Counted from the first letter of the stretch, positions 51,090-59,206 are shown. The stretch is DNA of 64,000 bases from Deinococcus budaensis (GCF_014201885.1 NZ_JACHFN010000006.1:62001-126000); one strand, 5' to 3'. A program made the numbers and translations. Notes: generated by a model not told the origin, from the sequence alone.

Positions 51090-53864
51090 ATGTCCCGTGC
51101 GTCCCTGTCCCACCAAGACTTCGCCCAGCGCTGGCATGAGCGCGCCGCCAAGGGCAAAGAGTCTGCCGACTATCCGCTCCACTGGACCGACCTCTGCCGC
51201 CTGGTCGATCACCCGACGCCCCAGGAGGCTCCCCCGGAGTGGGACTACGGCTTCCAGCGGAGCGTGCGGAAGGTGGGGACCCGGGACCAGGGCTTCGCGG
51301 ACGTGTTCAAGGCGGGGCACTTCATCGCGGAGTACAAGGGCTTCGGCAAGGACCTGGGCGCCGCGCTCCAGCAGGCCACGCTGTATGCCCGCGAGCTGGG
51401 CAGCCCGCCCCTGATCATCACCTCGGACATGAGCCGCATCGAGGTCAACACCGCCTTTACCGGCACCAGCCCCAAGACGTACCGGGTGACGCTCGACGAC
51501 GTCGCCTCGAACCGCGTGATCGCCGGAAGTGATTTCCACGCGCTGGACGTGCTGCATTCGGCCCTCTGGAAACCCGAGACGCTCGACCCCAGGCTTCTGC
51601 GCGAGCGTGTCACGACGGACGCCACCCGGCGCATCGGGGCTGTGGCCCGCGCCCTGACGGCCCGGACGAACGACCGGACGCGGTCCGCCCACCTGATGAT
51701 GCGGCTGGTGTTCGCCATGTTCGCCGAGGACGTGGGCCTGCTCGAACGGGGGCTGCTGAGTCAGATCCTGGAACGCGCCCGGCAGTACCCCGAGCGCAGC
51801 CTGACCTACTTCCAGGAACTGTTCACGGCGATGCAGCACGGCGGCGAGTTCTGGGGCAAGGACGTCCGGCACTTCAACGGCGGGCTGTTCGACAGTGGGG
51901 ACGCGCTCGCCATCACGGCGCAGGACGCGGAGGCGCTGCTGGCCGCCGCTCAGCTGGACTGGGCCGAGGTGGAACCCAGCATCTTCGGCGCGCTCTTCGA
52001 GGACAGCCTGGACACGGCGGTGCGCAGCAAGCGCGGCGCGCATTACACCAGCGTCACCGACATCGAGCGCATTGTGGACCGGGTCGTCCTGGAGCCGCTG
52101 TGGCGCGAGTGGCACGAGGTCAAGACGGAGATCGCCGTCCTGAAAAGGCCGCACAAGCGCGTGGAGCGCCTGCTGACGTTCCAGCAGCGCCTGGCGCAGG
52201 TGCGGGTGCTCGACCCGGCATGTGGCAGCGGGAATTTCCTGTTCGTCGCCCTGAAGAAACTGCTCGATCTGGAGCACGAGGTCCGGGCAGCGGCGTTCGT
52301 GAACGAGGCGGGGCCGTTCGACATCCCGCCCCTGGTGCACCCCCGGCAGATGCTGGGGATCGAGATCGAGCCGTTCGCGCATGAGCTGGCGAGCATCACC
52401 CTCTGGATCGGGTACTTTCAGTGGAAGCGGGCGCACGGGGGAAACTGGGAGACGCCGGTCCTGCAACGCCTGGACGGCCTTCAACGGCGGGACGCCCTGC
52501 TCACGCCAGAAGGGACGGAAGCCGCCTGGCCCGCGGCGGAGTTCATCGTGGGGAATCCACCGTTTCTGGGGGACAAGTTCATGCGCCAGCGCCTGGGCGG
52601 GGAGTACACCTTGGCCCTGCGCGGCGTGTACGGTGACCGGCTCCCGGCCCAGAGCGACCTGGCCTGCTACTGGCCGGAGAAGGCCCGGGCGGCCATCGCC
52701 GCAGGCAGCAGCCAGCGCGCGGGCTTCGTGGCGACCAACAGCATCCGGGGCGGCAAGAACCGGACGGTGCTGGAGCGCATCAAGGCGACGGGGGACCTGT
52801 TCATGGCCTGGCCGGACGAGCCGTGGGCACAGGACGGGGCGGCCGTGCGGGTCAGTCTCTTCGCTTTCGATGGCGGCCAGGAGCAGCTCAGGACCCTCAA
52901 CGGTCAGGCGACCCCGGACATCAATGCGGACCTGAGTGCGCGGGCCGATGTGAACCGGGCCGAGCCGCTCGTGGAGAACCGGGGCACCGCGTTCGTCGGC
53001 GCCATGAAAAAGGGCAAGTTCGATATCCCTGGCGCCTTGGCCCGGCAGTGGCTGCAGCTGCCCAATCCAGACGGCGCCTGCAATGGGGACGTGCTCAAGC
53101 CGTGGGTGAACGGCATGGACCTTACGCGCACGCCCAGTGATCGGTGGATCGTCGATTTCAACCTGATGACCCAGGCGGAAGCGGCGCGCTATCTGGCGCC
53201 CTACGAGTATGTCCGGACACAGGTCAAACCGGACCGTGACCGCGTCGCCAACCGGCTGGAGCGTGAGCGGTGGTGGCAGCACGCCCGGACCGCGCCGGAT
53301 CTGCGGCAGGCGATTCAACCCCTGCCACGGTTCATCGGCATCCCACGGGTTGCCAAGCATCTGCTGCCCGTCTGGCTCACGCCTCCCCGGGTGGTCGACG
53401 GGCAGGTGGTCGTGGTGGCCCGCGACGACGACTTCACTTTCGGCGTGCTGGCGTCCAGCATCCACCGGACCTGGGCCAGGGCGCAGGGCACGTATATGGG
53501 GGTGGGCAACGACCTGCGCTACACTCCCTCCACCTGCTTCGAGACGTTCCCCTTCCCTCGCCCGGCTGGGGACCAGCGTGCGGAGGTCGAGAAGTGGGCA
53601 CGCTACGTCGTGCAGCTGCGCGAACACCTGCTGGCTCAGGACGAGGGAGCGACCCTGACCGGCCTGTACAACGCCGTCGCCCAGCTGCGCGCCGAGCCGG
53701 ACGCCTCGCATCCCGCCGCCGCCCTGGCGACCGCCCACGACCGCCTGGACGCTTCGGTTGCCGCCGCGTATGGCTGGGAGTGGTCCCTGAGCGAGGACGA
53801 GGTGCTGGCCCGGCTGCTGGCGCTCAACCTGGAGCGCGCATCTGCGGTCACGGCTCCCGCCTGA
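51090..53864 (+). CDS. MmeI-like single-chain (Type IIL) restriction-modification enzyme
   Basis: 924 residues (MmeI has 919). ATG 51090 has TGGAG 8 bases upstream. The N-terminal nuclease shows Asp71-x9-Glu81-x-Lys83 (DVFKAGHFIAEYK), the same spacing as in MmeI. A helical spacer follows, then a gamma-class N6-adenine methyltransferase with motif I DPACGSGNF (about 375-383) and motif IV NPPF (about 489-492), then the target-recognition domain and a C-terminal helix. The family sequence FLGDKFMRQRLGGEYTLAL is typical. It would methylate one strand of an asymmetric site and cut at a distance. Both activities look intact. Confidence 0.88.
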   Translation: MSRASLSHQDFAQRWHERAAKGKESADYPLHWTDLCRLVDHPTPQEAPPEWDYGFQRSVRKVGTRDQGFADVFKAGHFIAEYKGFGKDLGAALQQATLYARELGSPPLIITSDMSRIEVNTAFTGTSPKTYRVTLDDVASNRVIAGSDFHALDVLHSALWKPETLDPRLLRERVTTDATRRIGAVARALTARTNDRTRSAHLMMRLVFAMFAEDVGLLERGLLSQILERARQYPERSLTYFQELFTAMQHGGEFWGKDVRHFNGGLFDSGDALAITAQDAEALLAAAQLDWAEVEPSIFGALFEDSLDTAVRSKRGAHYTSVTDIERIVDRVVLEPLWREWHEVKTEIAVLKRPHKRVERLLTFQQRLAQVRVLDPACGSGNFLFVALKKLLDLEHEVRAAAFVNEAGPFDIPPLVHPRQMLGIEIEPFAHELASITLWIGYFQWKRAHGGNWETPVLQRLDGLQRRDALLTPEGTEAAWPAAEFIVGNPPFLGDKFMRQRLGGEYTLALRGVYGDRLPAQSDLACYWPEKARAAIAAGSSQRAGFVATNSIRGGKNRTVLERIKATGDLFMAWPDEPWAQDGAAVRVSLFAFDGGQEQLRTLNGQATPDINADLSARADVNRAEPLVENRGTAFVGAMKKGKFDIPGALARQWLQLPNPDGACNGDVLKPWVNGMDLTRTPSDRWIVDFNLMTQAEAARYLAPYEYVRTQVKPDRDRVANRLERERWWQHARTAPDLRQAIQPLPRFIGIPRVAKHLLPVWLTPPRVVDGQVVVVARDDDFTFGVLASSIHRTWARAQGTYMGVGNDLRYTPSTCFETFPFPRPAGDQRAEVEKWARYVVQLREHLLAQDEGATLTGLYNAVAQLRAEPDASHPAAALATAHDRLDASVAAAYGWEWSLSEDEVLARLLALNLERASAVTAPA

Positions 53865-53870
53865 GCCGGG

Positions 53871-53883
53871 TACCCTGCTCCGC
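53871..53883 (+). promoter_or_regulatory. leaderless-type -10 box for the 53884 gene
   Basis: TACCCT at 53871-53876, 7 bases before ATG. The surrounding GGGTACCCT also precedes the 56720 gene. Confidence 0.5.
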
Positions 53884-54132
53884 ATGACGGACCGCGAGCG
53901 TCACGACGCTGCCAACGCCGAGCAGGTCCGGCTGCTGCGCGAAGCTCTCGCTGAAGCTCCGGCCGAACCGAGGCCAGAGGACACAGAGCGGCCACCTCCT
54001 CTGGTCGCCGTCTTCGCCTGCTTGTTTGCAGCCCTCGGGCTAGGCCTGAACCTGCTGGGATATGGCGGTGAGGTCGAGGCGTTGGTGCCTGCGCTATGGC
54101 TGGGCGGGATGGTCGTGCTGGGGCTGGCTTAG
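53884..54132 (+). CDS. small membrane protein
   Basis: 82 residues. A charged, Glu/Pro-rich N-terminal 40 residues is followed by two hydrophobic segments (LVAVFACLFAALGLGLNLLG and EALVPALWLGGMVVLGLA). The family is not known. Monocistronic with its own leaderless-type promoter directly after the restriction-modification gene. Confidence 0.55.
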   Translation: MTDRERHDAANAEQVRLLREALAEAPAEPRPEDTERPPPLVAVFACLFAALGLGLNLLGYGGEVEALVPALWLGGMVVLGLA

Positions 54133-54178
54133 GCGGTGTAGGGGCGGCAAGCCTCGGACAACACGAGCCGTTTTGGCC

Positions 54179-54220
54179 CCCTCTCGCCCCAGCCGAAACC
54201 GAGAGGGTCGGTCGTTTTTT
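54179..54220 (+). terminator. terminator-like hairpin with T-run
   Basis: CCCTCTCG (54179-54186) and CGAGAGGG (54200-54207), then seven bases and six T (54215-54220). Confidence 0.55.
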
Positions 54221-54298
54221 GCGCTTGAGACGATGTTTTACCATACGGTGGGCAAATATGTAAACTCACATTACGAACTGCGTTACTGTAGGAACATA

Positions 54299-55039
54299 AT
54301 GGCTAGCCCACAGACAGGAATTGAATGGACAGACCGGACGTGGAACCCCACCACCGGCTGTAACAAGGTCAGCCCTGGCTGCCAGTTCTGTTACGCTGAG
54401 AGCGTAGCGCATCGGTTTACCAACCATTTTCCAACTGGCTTCGAGTTCAAAGTTCGCCGGGAACGCCTCAACCAGCCCAAGAGTTGGCGGGCCCCCAGCA
54501 GAATTTTTGTGGATTCTATGAGTGATCTATTTCATGAGTCCATGCCATTGGACTACCTTCAAGAGATTTTCGAGGTCATGAGGGAATGCCCACGACACGT
54601 CTTCCAAATTTTGACCAAGCGTGAAAAGAGACTGGCAGAGTTGGCTCCACGACTGACCTGGCCTGAGAACGTCTGGCTCGGGGTCTCCGTAGAGAACCAG
54701 AAGTACACCAGACGAATCGACGTTTTGCGGGAGGTCCCGGCCCACGTCCGCTTCCTTTCCTGCGAACCACTTCTTGGGCCGTTGGATCTCGATCTCACAG
54801 GCATCCAGTGGGTCATCACAGGGGGCGAGTCAGGTCGAAAGCATCGTCCTATCGAGGAGCAGTGGGTGCTGGATATTCGGGAGCAGTGTCGAGAGGCAGG
54901 GGTGGCCTTTTTCCACAAGCAATGGGGAGGCATCACCCCCAAGTCTCGTGGCCGACTGGTCGAAGGTCAGACCTACGACGAAATGCCGCTTGCATGGGCA
55001 GAACACCAAGCGCGGTTCATGCCTACCGCTTCAATCTGA
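54299..55039 (+). CDS. DUF5131 (phage Gp37/Gp68, three-Cys motif) protein
   Basis: 246 residues; ATG 54299 chosen from several in-frame Met because the conserved start (GIEWTDRTWNPTTGC) follows it closely. Cys21, Cys28 and Cys31 form the three-Cys motif (GCNKVSPGCQFCYA), a probable iron-sulfur site like that of radical-SAM enzymes. Later conserved parts: FVDSMSDLFHE, FQILTKREKRL, NVWLGVSVENQ, VRFLSCEPLLG, WVITGGESG. The gene lies on a low-GC island. Its convergent neighbour is TcmP, the known partner family. The reaction is not known. Confidence 0.88.
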   Translation: MASPQTGIEWTDRTWNPTTGCNKVSPGCQFCYAESVAHRFTNHFPTGFEFKVRRERLNQPKSWRAPSRIFVDSMSDLFHESMPLDYLQEIFEVMRECPRHVFQILTKREKRLAELAPRLTWPENVWLGVSVENQKYTRRIDVLREVPAHVRFLSCEPLLGPLDLDLTGIQWVITGGESGRKHRPIEEQWVLDIREQCREAGVAFFHKQWGGITPKSRGRLVEGQTYDEMPLAWAEHQARFMPTASI

Positions 55040-56144
55040 TCCTATCTTTCTCCTCGATCACGAGGCCGAGCTTCCGAATTCTGCCGGGCCTCGTGATCTC
55101 AATTCTGCCCTCTCGCTCCAGGTCTTGAAACACGCGTCGGATTTCTCCATCCCACGTCAGATTGTCCTCCCAACGTCGTTGCCAGATCTCTCCAGCAACA
55201 GTCAGAGCGTCCATCTCTCCACGGGATTGCAGTAGATCCAGAACTAGGTCAGATGTCGGGTCCTGCTGTGTCATCATAAAAAACAGGGGTTCAATAGTCC
55301 CCAGATTAACGCCCTTCAAAACGGCAGTAGCTCTACGCTTAACTGCTGTCTCCATTTCGAATCTCGCCTTTGGGCTAGTCGAAAGGTGAACAAGATGATA
55401 TATGCTTGAGCCATTTTGATCTCCCTTAATACCAATTGGGAAAACGATCAGATTGTGAATTCCCTGTTCCTTAGCAGCCTTAAGAAGGTTGGTACAATAG
55501 AGACGCACTACCTTCTCCTGCGTTTTTTCGTCCTTAACCTCTGAAATATCACGCCATTCCGGTCCGCCAAAAACCTTATCGTTCAGCGCTGCTTTGCCAT
55601 CCACGCTGAGAAACCGATTGATCCATGAACTCATGAAGGTAGCAAATGACTCCGTACGGGGCCTCTTAAGGATGCTAATAACAGTATCTATGTCTACGCC
55701 ATCATATCCAAATGGATCAATGAAAACGAATGTTGGCTCCCCTGATGGAATGGCTTGCAAGATTGGGTCAATTTGATCTGCGAAGGACTTATTATAGAGA
55801 TTGATTCGAATGCTAGGGCATTGGGGGCGGGCTTTAGTCACCTCCTGGCTGAGGGAAAGGTAATTTTCCGGCTCCAGTTCGACAGCGTAGACACGCAACC
55901 TGGCGTTGCCATTCGTAAAGCCGTACAGCTCTTCGCCTGTCCGCATGGCGATGATCGGTGAGCCCGGTTCCCCACCCTGATAGACCCCCCGGCCAGCGAA
56001 GCCGTCTACAAAGTGAAAAGTGGTGGGCTGCCTCCGCCCCTGAACTGCCATATATGCCTTGAGGTAGTGCTCCAGAATCTGGTGTTTGACCTCGGTCTGC
56101 CGCTTCATCATCCAGCGCTTCGGGTCGGTATTGTCCTTTGTCAT
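55023..56144 (-). CDS. tcmP: three-Cys-motif partner protein TcmP
   Basis: 373 residues, minus strand, overlapping the DUF5131 gene tail-to-tail by 17 bases. The TcmP family order is seen: KHQILEHYLKAYMAV, FHFVDGFAGRGVYQGGEPGS (a Gly-rich, SAM-methyltransferase-like loop), VYAVELEPEN, FVFIDPFGYDGVD (an Asp-Pro-Phe-Gly motif IV-like segment) and a C-terminal winged-helix part (GEIRRVFQDLEREGRIEITR). It might be a methyltransferase or a regulator of its partner. GC is well below that of the phage genes. The usual partner arrangement is kept, but here the two are convergent. Confidence 0.88.
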   Translation of the reverse strand: MTKDNTDPKRWMMKRQTEVKHQILEHYLKAYMAVQGRRQPTTFHFVDGFAGRGVYQGGEPGSPIIAMRTGEELYGFTNGNARLRVYAVELEPENYLSLSQEVTKARPQCPSIRINLYNKSFADQIDPILQAIPSGEPTFVFIDPFGYDGVDIDTVISILKRPRTESFATFMSSWINRFLSVDGKAALNDKVFGGPEWRDISEVKDEKTQEKVVRLYCTNLLKAAKEQGIHNLIVFPIGIKGDQNGSSIYHLVHLSTSPKARFEMETAVKRRATAVLKGVNLGTIEPLFFMMTQQDPTSDLVLDLLQSRGEMDALTVAGEIWQRRWEDNLTWDGEIRRVFQDLEREGRIEITRPGRIRKLGLVIEEKDRIRLKR

Positions 56145-56373
56145 GGCTTCTCCAGGAAGATAGAAAGCTCGCTAGGGCGGGAACAGATGGATTCGAAAAC
56201 TGTACGGCACCCCAGGAAGATCTGCACACGAATGTGTGGTCTATACCCCCAACGCCTGCAAGAGCTACACGCGGGGGCGAGAAATCTATTAACCCGAACT
56301 GCCAAATTGCGTCAAAATGTACAAGCGACTGACGCTAACAAGCATGCCAGCCAGTCAGGGCGAAGGCGGATTC

Positions 56374-56589
56374 ATGAGCGAATTTCTTCCTGGCAAGCCG
56401 CTACCCGACATTGACACTGTGAACCTGGAGGAACGGCGGCTCTACCACCATGTCACCCCCTCGGGGGTCGCCATCACCGTCTAACGGGAGGTGACGCTCT
56501 GGCGCTGGCGGCTTCTACGAGGTGTAGAAGCAGACGGTTACGGCGAGGGCAGTATGGAAGAGTTCAAGGCCTGGCTGGAGGGGCTTTAG
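56374..56589 (+). pseudogene. degenerate paralogue of the 50522 gene with in-frame TAA
   Basis: From ATG 56374 one frame encodes MSEFLPGKPLPDIDTVNLEE and RRLYHHVTPSGVAITV, then TAA (56482-56484, codon 37), then REVTLWRWRLLRGVEADGYG and EEFKAWLEGL to TAG 56587-56589. It aligns with the intact 69-residue protein along its full length without any frameshift. The only lesion is the stop codon. Read-through or re-initiation after the stop (GGGAGGTGA follows) cannot be excluded. Confidence 0.85.
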
Positions 56590-56627
56590 CGACCACGTGA
56601 GTCGGAGGCTTGGCTGGCAAGGGGACA

Positions 56628-56640
56628 GGTTACCCACAGG
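56628..56640 (-). repeat. copy of a dispersed 13-base element
   Basis: Minus strand CCTGTGGGTAACC. Related copies: CCTGTGGATAACC at 50952-50964 and CCTGTGGATGACC at 59190-59202 (plus strand). All lie in or next to non-coding parts of the accessory arm. DnaA-box-like. Confidence 0.5.
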
Positions 56641-56707
56641 GTTGCGACGCGCCCCCTGCATCCAGCTCGACTTCGCACCTCTCGTGTACAGCCCGCATGG
56701 CTCAGGG

Positions 56708-56719
56708 TACCCTTCCTCC
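56708..56719 (+). promoter_or_regulatory. leaderless-type -10 box for the 56720 gene
   Basis: TACCCT (56708-56713) inside GGGTACCCT, 6 bases before the ATG, like the element at 53871. Confidence 0.5.
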
Positions 56720-56986
56720 ATGCGCCCCGCCGACCTGACCCCTATCGAGATCGCGGACCTGCTCGACGCCGCCTACCGGCAGGACCTGGGCCTGCAGGAC
56801 GGTGGCCCTGATCCCGAGAAGCGCGCTGCGCTGGCCGACTACCTCGGCTGCCACGAGGAGGCGCGCGACGAGGCCTGGGCCGCGTGGACAGATCTGCTGG
56901 AGAACGACCTGGAGATGGACGTCGGCGAGGCCGCCTACTGGCTGGACGTCGAGTTTGTGGAGCCGTGCCCGGAAAATCAGCCCTAA
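56720..56986 (+). CDS. small acidic protein
   Basis: 88 residues, ATG 56720 chosen for its promoter and conserved-looking start MRPADLTPIEIADLLDAAYR. 23 of 88 residues are Asp/Glu and only 6 are Lys/Arg, so the protein is strongly acidic and helical (DEAWAAWTDLLENDLEMDVG). A DNA-mimic or antirestriction role beside restriction genes is possible, but charge alone does not prove it. Confidence 0.6.
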   Translation: MRPADLTPIEIADLLDAAYRQDLGLQDGGPDPEKRAALADYLGCHEEARDEAWAAWTDLLENDLEMDVGEAAYWLDVEFVEPCPENQP

Positions 56987-57058
56987 ATCAAGGCCGGATC
57001 TGCTCTATCAACCCCGGGCTGACTGACGACTGTAGGAAGCAAGTCAGTGCGTATTCGC

Positions 57059-57070
57059 TAGCGTGCGGAA
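57059..57070 (+). promoter_or_regulatory. leaderless-type -10 box for the 57071 gene
   Basis: TAGCGT at 57059-57064, 6 bases before ATG; no Shine-Dalgarno. Confidence 0.4.
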
Positions 57071-57682
57071 ATGGCAAGACGCAGGAGACGCTCGAAAAAG
57101 GCGAAGAAGGATGAAGCGGCTGGTGGCGCCCTCTTGGTAGCGGCAGTGGGAATCTTCTGGATCGGCAGCTGGATAGCTAGCCTCTCGCTCTGGGTTTCCA
57201 TCCCACTGGGCGTACTTGTGATCACAGCCGCAGTGCTAATCATCAAAGCCGTCCATGACCGCAACCGTAAACGCACGCTGGCACTTCAGGACCTGCGCGC
57301 GCTCAGTCCGCGAGAACTGGAGTTACATGTCGCTCAGGTTATTTCTGCGCTTCCAGGGTGGCGGGCGGATGCCACACGGGGCAGCAGCGACCAGGGTGCC
57401 GACGTCATCGCGGTGAGCCCCCGGGGAGCGCGAGTGGCCATTCAGGTCAAGCACTACACGGGCAACGTCGGAAATGCAGCGGTGCAGGAGATCGTCGCCT
57501 CGAAGGCCCTGTACCGCTGCGTCCACGCGGCCGTGGTCACGAGTGGGCCAGGCTACACCCGCGCGGCGCAGGAGTTAGCCCGGGCAAACAGTGTCGTCCT
57601 CTGGGGACCGGAGGCGCTCTTTCAGCTTCAGGCAGCAGCGCAAGCAGGGACGGCCCCAAGCCCGGCGGTGCTGCCCGGATGA
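57071..57682 (+). CDS. membrane-anchored Mrr-like restriction endonuclease
   Basis: 203 residues. A very basic N-terminus (MARRRRRSKKAKKDE) precedes two transmembrane segments (GGALLVAAVGIFWIGSWIA and LWVSIPLGVLVITAAVLIIK), then the Mrr catalytic domain: LELHVAQVISALPGWRADAT, then GADVIAVSPRGARVAIQVKH with Asp near 109 and Gln-x-Lys near 123-125, and AVVTSGPGYTRAAQELARAN. All elements of the PD-(D/E)XK Mrr fold are present. Such membrane Mrr proteins are seen as Type IV-like defence against modified or incoming DNA. Confidence 0.82.
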   Translation: MARRRRRSKKAKKDEAAGGALLVAAVGIFWIGSWIASLSLWVSIPLGVLVITAAVLIIKAVHDRNRKRTLALQDLRALSPRELELHVAQVISALPGWRADATRGSSDQGADVIAVSPRGARVAIQVKHYTGNVGNAAVQEIVASKALYRCVHAAVVTSGPGYTRAAQELARANSVVLWGPEALFQLQAAAQAGTAPSPAVLPG

Positions 57683-57743
57683 GCACTTCCTGGCTCCTTC
57701 ATCGCCCCGCATAAGGGGGCACTGCCCAGAACACCAAAGTCAG

Positions 57744-57770
57744 GGCCCACTCTCCAGCTTGGAGCGGGCC
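57744..57770 (+). terminator. terminator-like hairpin after the Mrr-like gene
   Basis: GGCCC (57744-57748) and GGGCC (57766-57770) with an inner CTCCA/TGGAG helix; followed by TCTTGAG. No full T-run. Confidence 0.4.
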
Positions 57771-57925
57771 TCTTGAGTTCGCCTCAGCACCTTGGGAGGC
57801 TGCTGCTCCGCGTCGGCGTGGTTTGAGCATAAACGGGCGTTAAACCCGCTGCTGCACGCCTTTACGGAGTGTGAAGCCATCGCCGCCAGTCCCGCCCGAG
57901 TTGCCGCTGTTCAGTCTGACCGAAC

Positions 57926-57948
57926 ACACCGTCTAGGACGGTGTTTTT
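57926..57948 (+). terminator. intrinsic terminator
   Basis: ACACCGTC (57926-57933), a TAG loop and GACGGTGT (57937-57944), with five T at 57944-57948. The stretch 57771-57925 upstream shows no gene. Confidence 0.85.
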
Positions 57949-58040
57949 CCAATTTCGGAGACTTTACTTCCCGACCTCCGACCTTCAGACTGCAGACATC
58001 CAAGAAGGCGAAAACGCCGTCTAGAACGGAGGAAACCACT

Positions 58041-58832
58041 ATGACCAAGCTCCCCGTGACCGCCGCCGACAAAGACGCCCTGATCGCCTCCGCTGCCGCA
58101 GTCGGCATCAAGGTCACCCGGACCAGCAAGGACTTCTTCCTCGAAGACGGCGACGACAAGGCGCGCGTCACACCCACTGAGATCAAGCGGCTGATCGCCG
58201 ACGCCCAGCTCCAGGCCGCACACGAGGAAGACGAGCGGGCAGAGGCGCTGGCGCTAGCCGACGAGATCCGCGAACAGGAAGCAAGCGGCGACGTAACGGA
58301 TGAGGTCGAGGTGCTGCCCGGGGAGGCGCCCGCACTCCAGTCCGTGCCGGTCGAGGAGGCCGTCGAGGCACCCGCCGATCCCAAGACTTCCAACCACGCT
58401 CAGCGAGTGGGCGGCCTGCGTCCGATCAAGGAAGCCAAGCCGAAGACCGAGAAGGCTGCGAAGGTGGTCGTGAAGTGGGGTCCGCCCTGCGGCGGTGACC
58501 TGGGGGGCGTGCCCGCCGCGCTGCACGAGGAAGGACGCAACCCCATCGTGCACTTGAGCTTCACGCCCGCCTCGACGCACAAGAACAAGGAGGAAGCCGC
58601 GGCGGCCGCGCGGCGTGGCAGCACGGCGGGCTGGCTGGCCGCCCTTGCCCAGGACGTCGATGGCACGCAGTTCTGGATCGTAGCCACCACCAACGAGCGC
58701 GGCAACCTGGTGCTCGACGGCCAAGAGGTCCGGCTGGAGCTGCTGACCGGCAAGGAGGCCGAGACGTACCGCGAGAAGGTCAAGAACGCTCGCTTTAAGA
58801 CCAAGAGCCAGTGGGTCGCCCAGGCGATCTGA
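58041..58832 (+). CDS. hypothetical protein, acidic-to-basic two-part layout
   Basis: 263 residues; ATG 58041 with GGAGG at 58028-58032. The first half is acidic (HEEDERAEALALADEIREQE). The second half (from about 135) is a basic, beta-rich domain: VVVKWGPPCGGDLGGVPAAL, IVHLSFTPASTHKNKEEAAA, FWIVATTNERGNLVLDGQEV. The layout resembles phage or plasmid single-strand or nucleoid-binding proteins, but the family is not recognised. Confidence 0.6.
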   Translation: MTKLPVTAADKDALIASAAAVGIKVTRTSKDFFLEDGDDKARVTPTEIKRLIADAQLQAAHEEDERAEALALADEIREQEASGDVTDEVEVLPGEAPALQSVPVEEAVEAPADPKTSNHAQRVGGLRPIKEAKPKTEKAAKVVVKWGPPCGGDLGGVPAALHEEGRNPIVHLSFTPASTHKNKEEAAAAARRGSTAGWLAALAQDVDGTQFWIVATTNERGNLVLDGQEVRLELLTGKEAETYREKVKNARFKTKSQWVAQAI

Positions 58833-58844
58833 ACCCGCAGTAAC

Positions 58845-58866
58845 GGCCCCGGCTGTAACCGGGGCC
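58845..58866 (+). terminator. perfect 8-bp hairpin abutting a ribosome site
   Basis: GGCCCCGG (58845-58852) and CCGGGGCC (58859-58866), with AGGAGG at 58867-58872 directly after. No T-run; could regulate translation of the 58880 gene. Confidence 0.45.
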
Positions 58867-58879
58867 AGGAGGTTTCGAG

Positions 58880-59122
58880 ATGCCCGCCCAACTCACCCAG
58901 CCGCACGTCCAGGCCTTCGACCTCGTCAACTGGCACGTTGAGGACAGCTACCAGCGCGTCGAAGTCACCGGTCCCCATAGCCTGACCAACCTCACCCTCA
59001 GAATCGCTGGGGAGCGCCTGACCTACGCCGAGGCCCACGCCCTGGCCACAAGCGCCTGGACGACCGGCAAATGGGGGGAGTGGGAGTGCAACGGGATCAC
59101 CGTCGAACCCAGCTGGAGTTGA
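58880..59122 (+). CDS. small hypothetical protein
   Basis: 80 residues, ATG after AGGAGG. Beta-rich start (FDLVNWHVEDSYQRVEVTGP), one helix (LTYAEAHALATSAWTT) and a Trp-rich end (WGEWECNGITVEPSW). It appears co-transcribed with the 58041 gene. The function is unknown. Confidence 0.65.
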   Translation: MPAQLTQPHVQAFDLVNWHVEDSYQRVEVTGPHSLTNLTLRIAGERLTYAEAHALATSAWTTGKWGEWECNGITVEPSWS

Positions 59123-59138
59123 GCCAGCACACAGGAAA

Positions 59139-59169
59139 GCCCCCGCCCAGCTTCGACTAGGGCGGGGGC
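59139..59169. terminator. perfect 10-bp bidirectional terminator
   Basis: GCCCCCGCCC (59139-59148) and GGGCGGGGGC (59160-59169), placed between converging transcription units; T- and A-rich bases flank it. Confidence 0.85.
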
Positions 59170-59206
59170 TTCAGCGTTGTTCACAGGAGCCTGTGGATGA
59201 CCTCGC

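Noticed and set aside
51021..53885. 954-residue open frame on the minus strand
   Set aside because: It is the shadow of the MmeI-like gene in high-GC DNA: no ribosome site, no domain and a composition full of Arg/Gly/His/Val.
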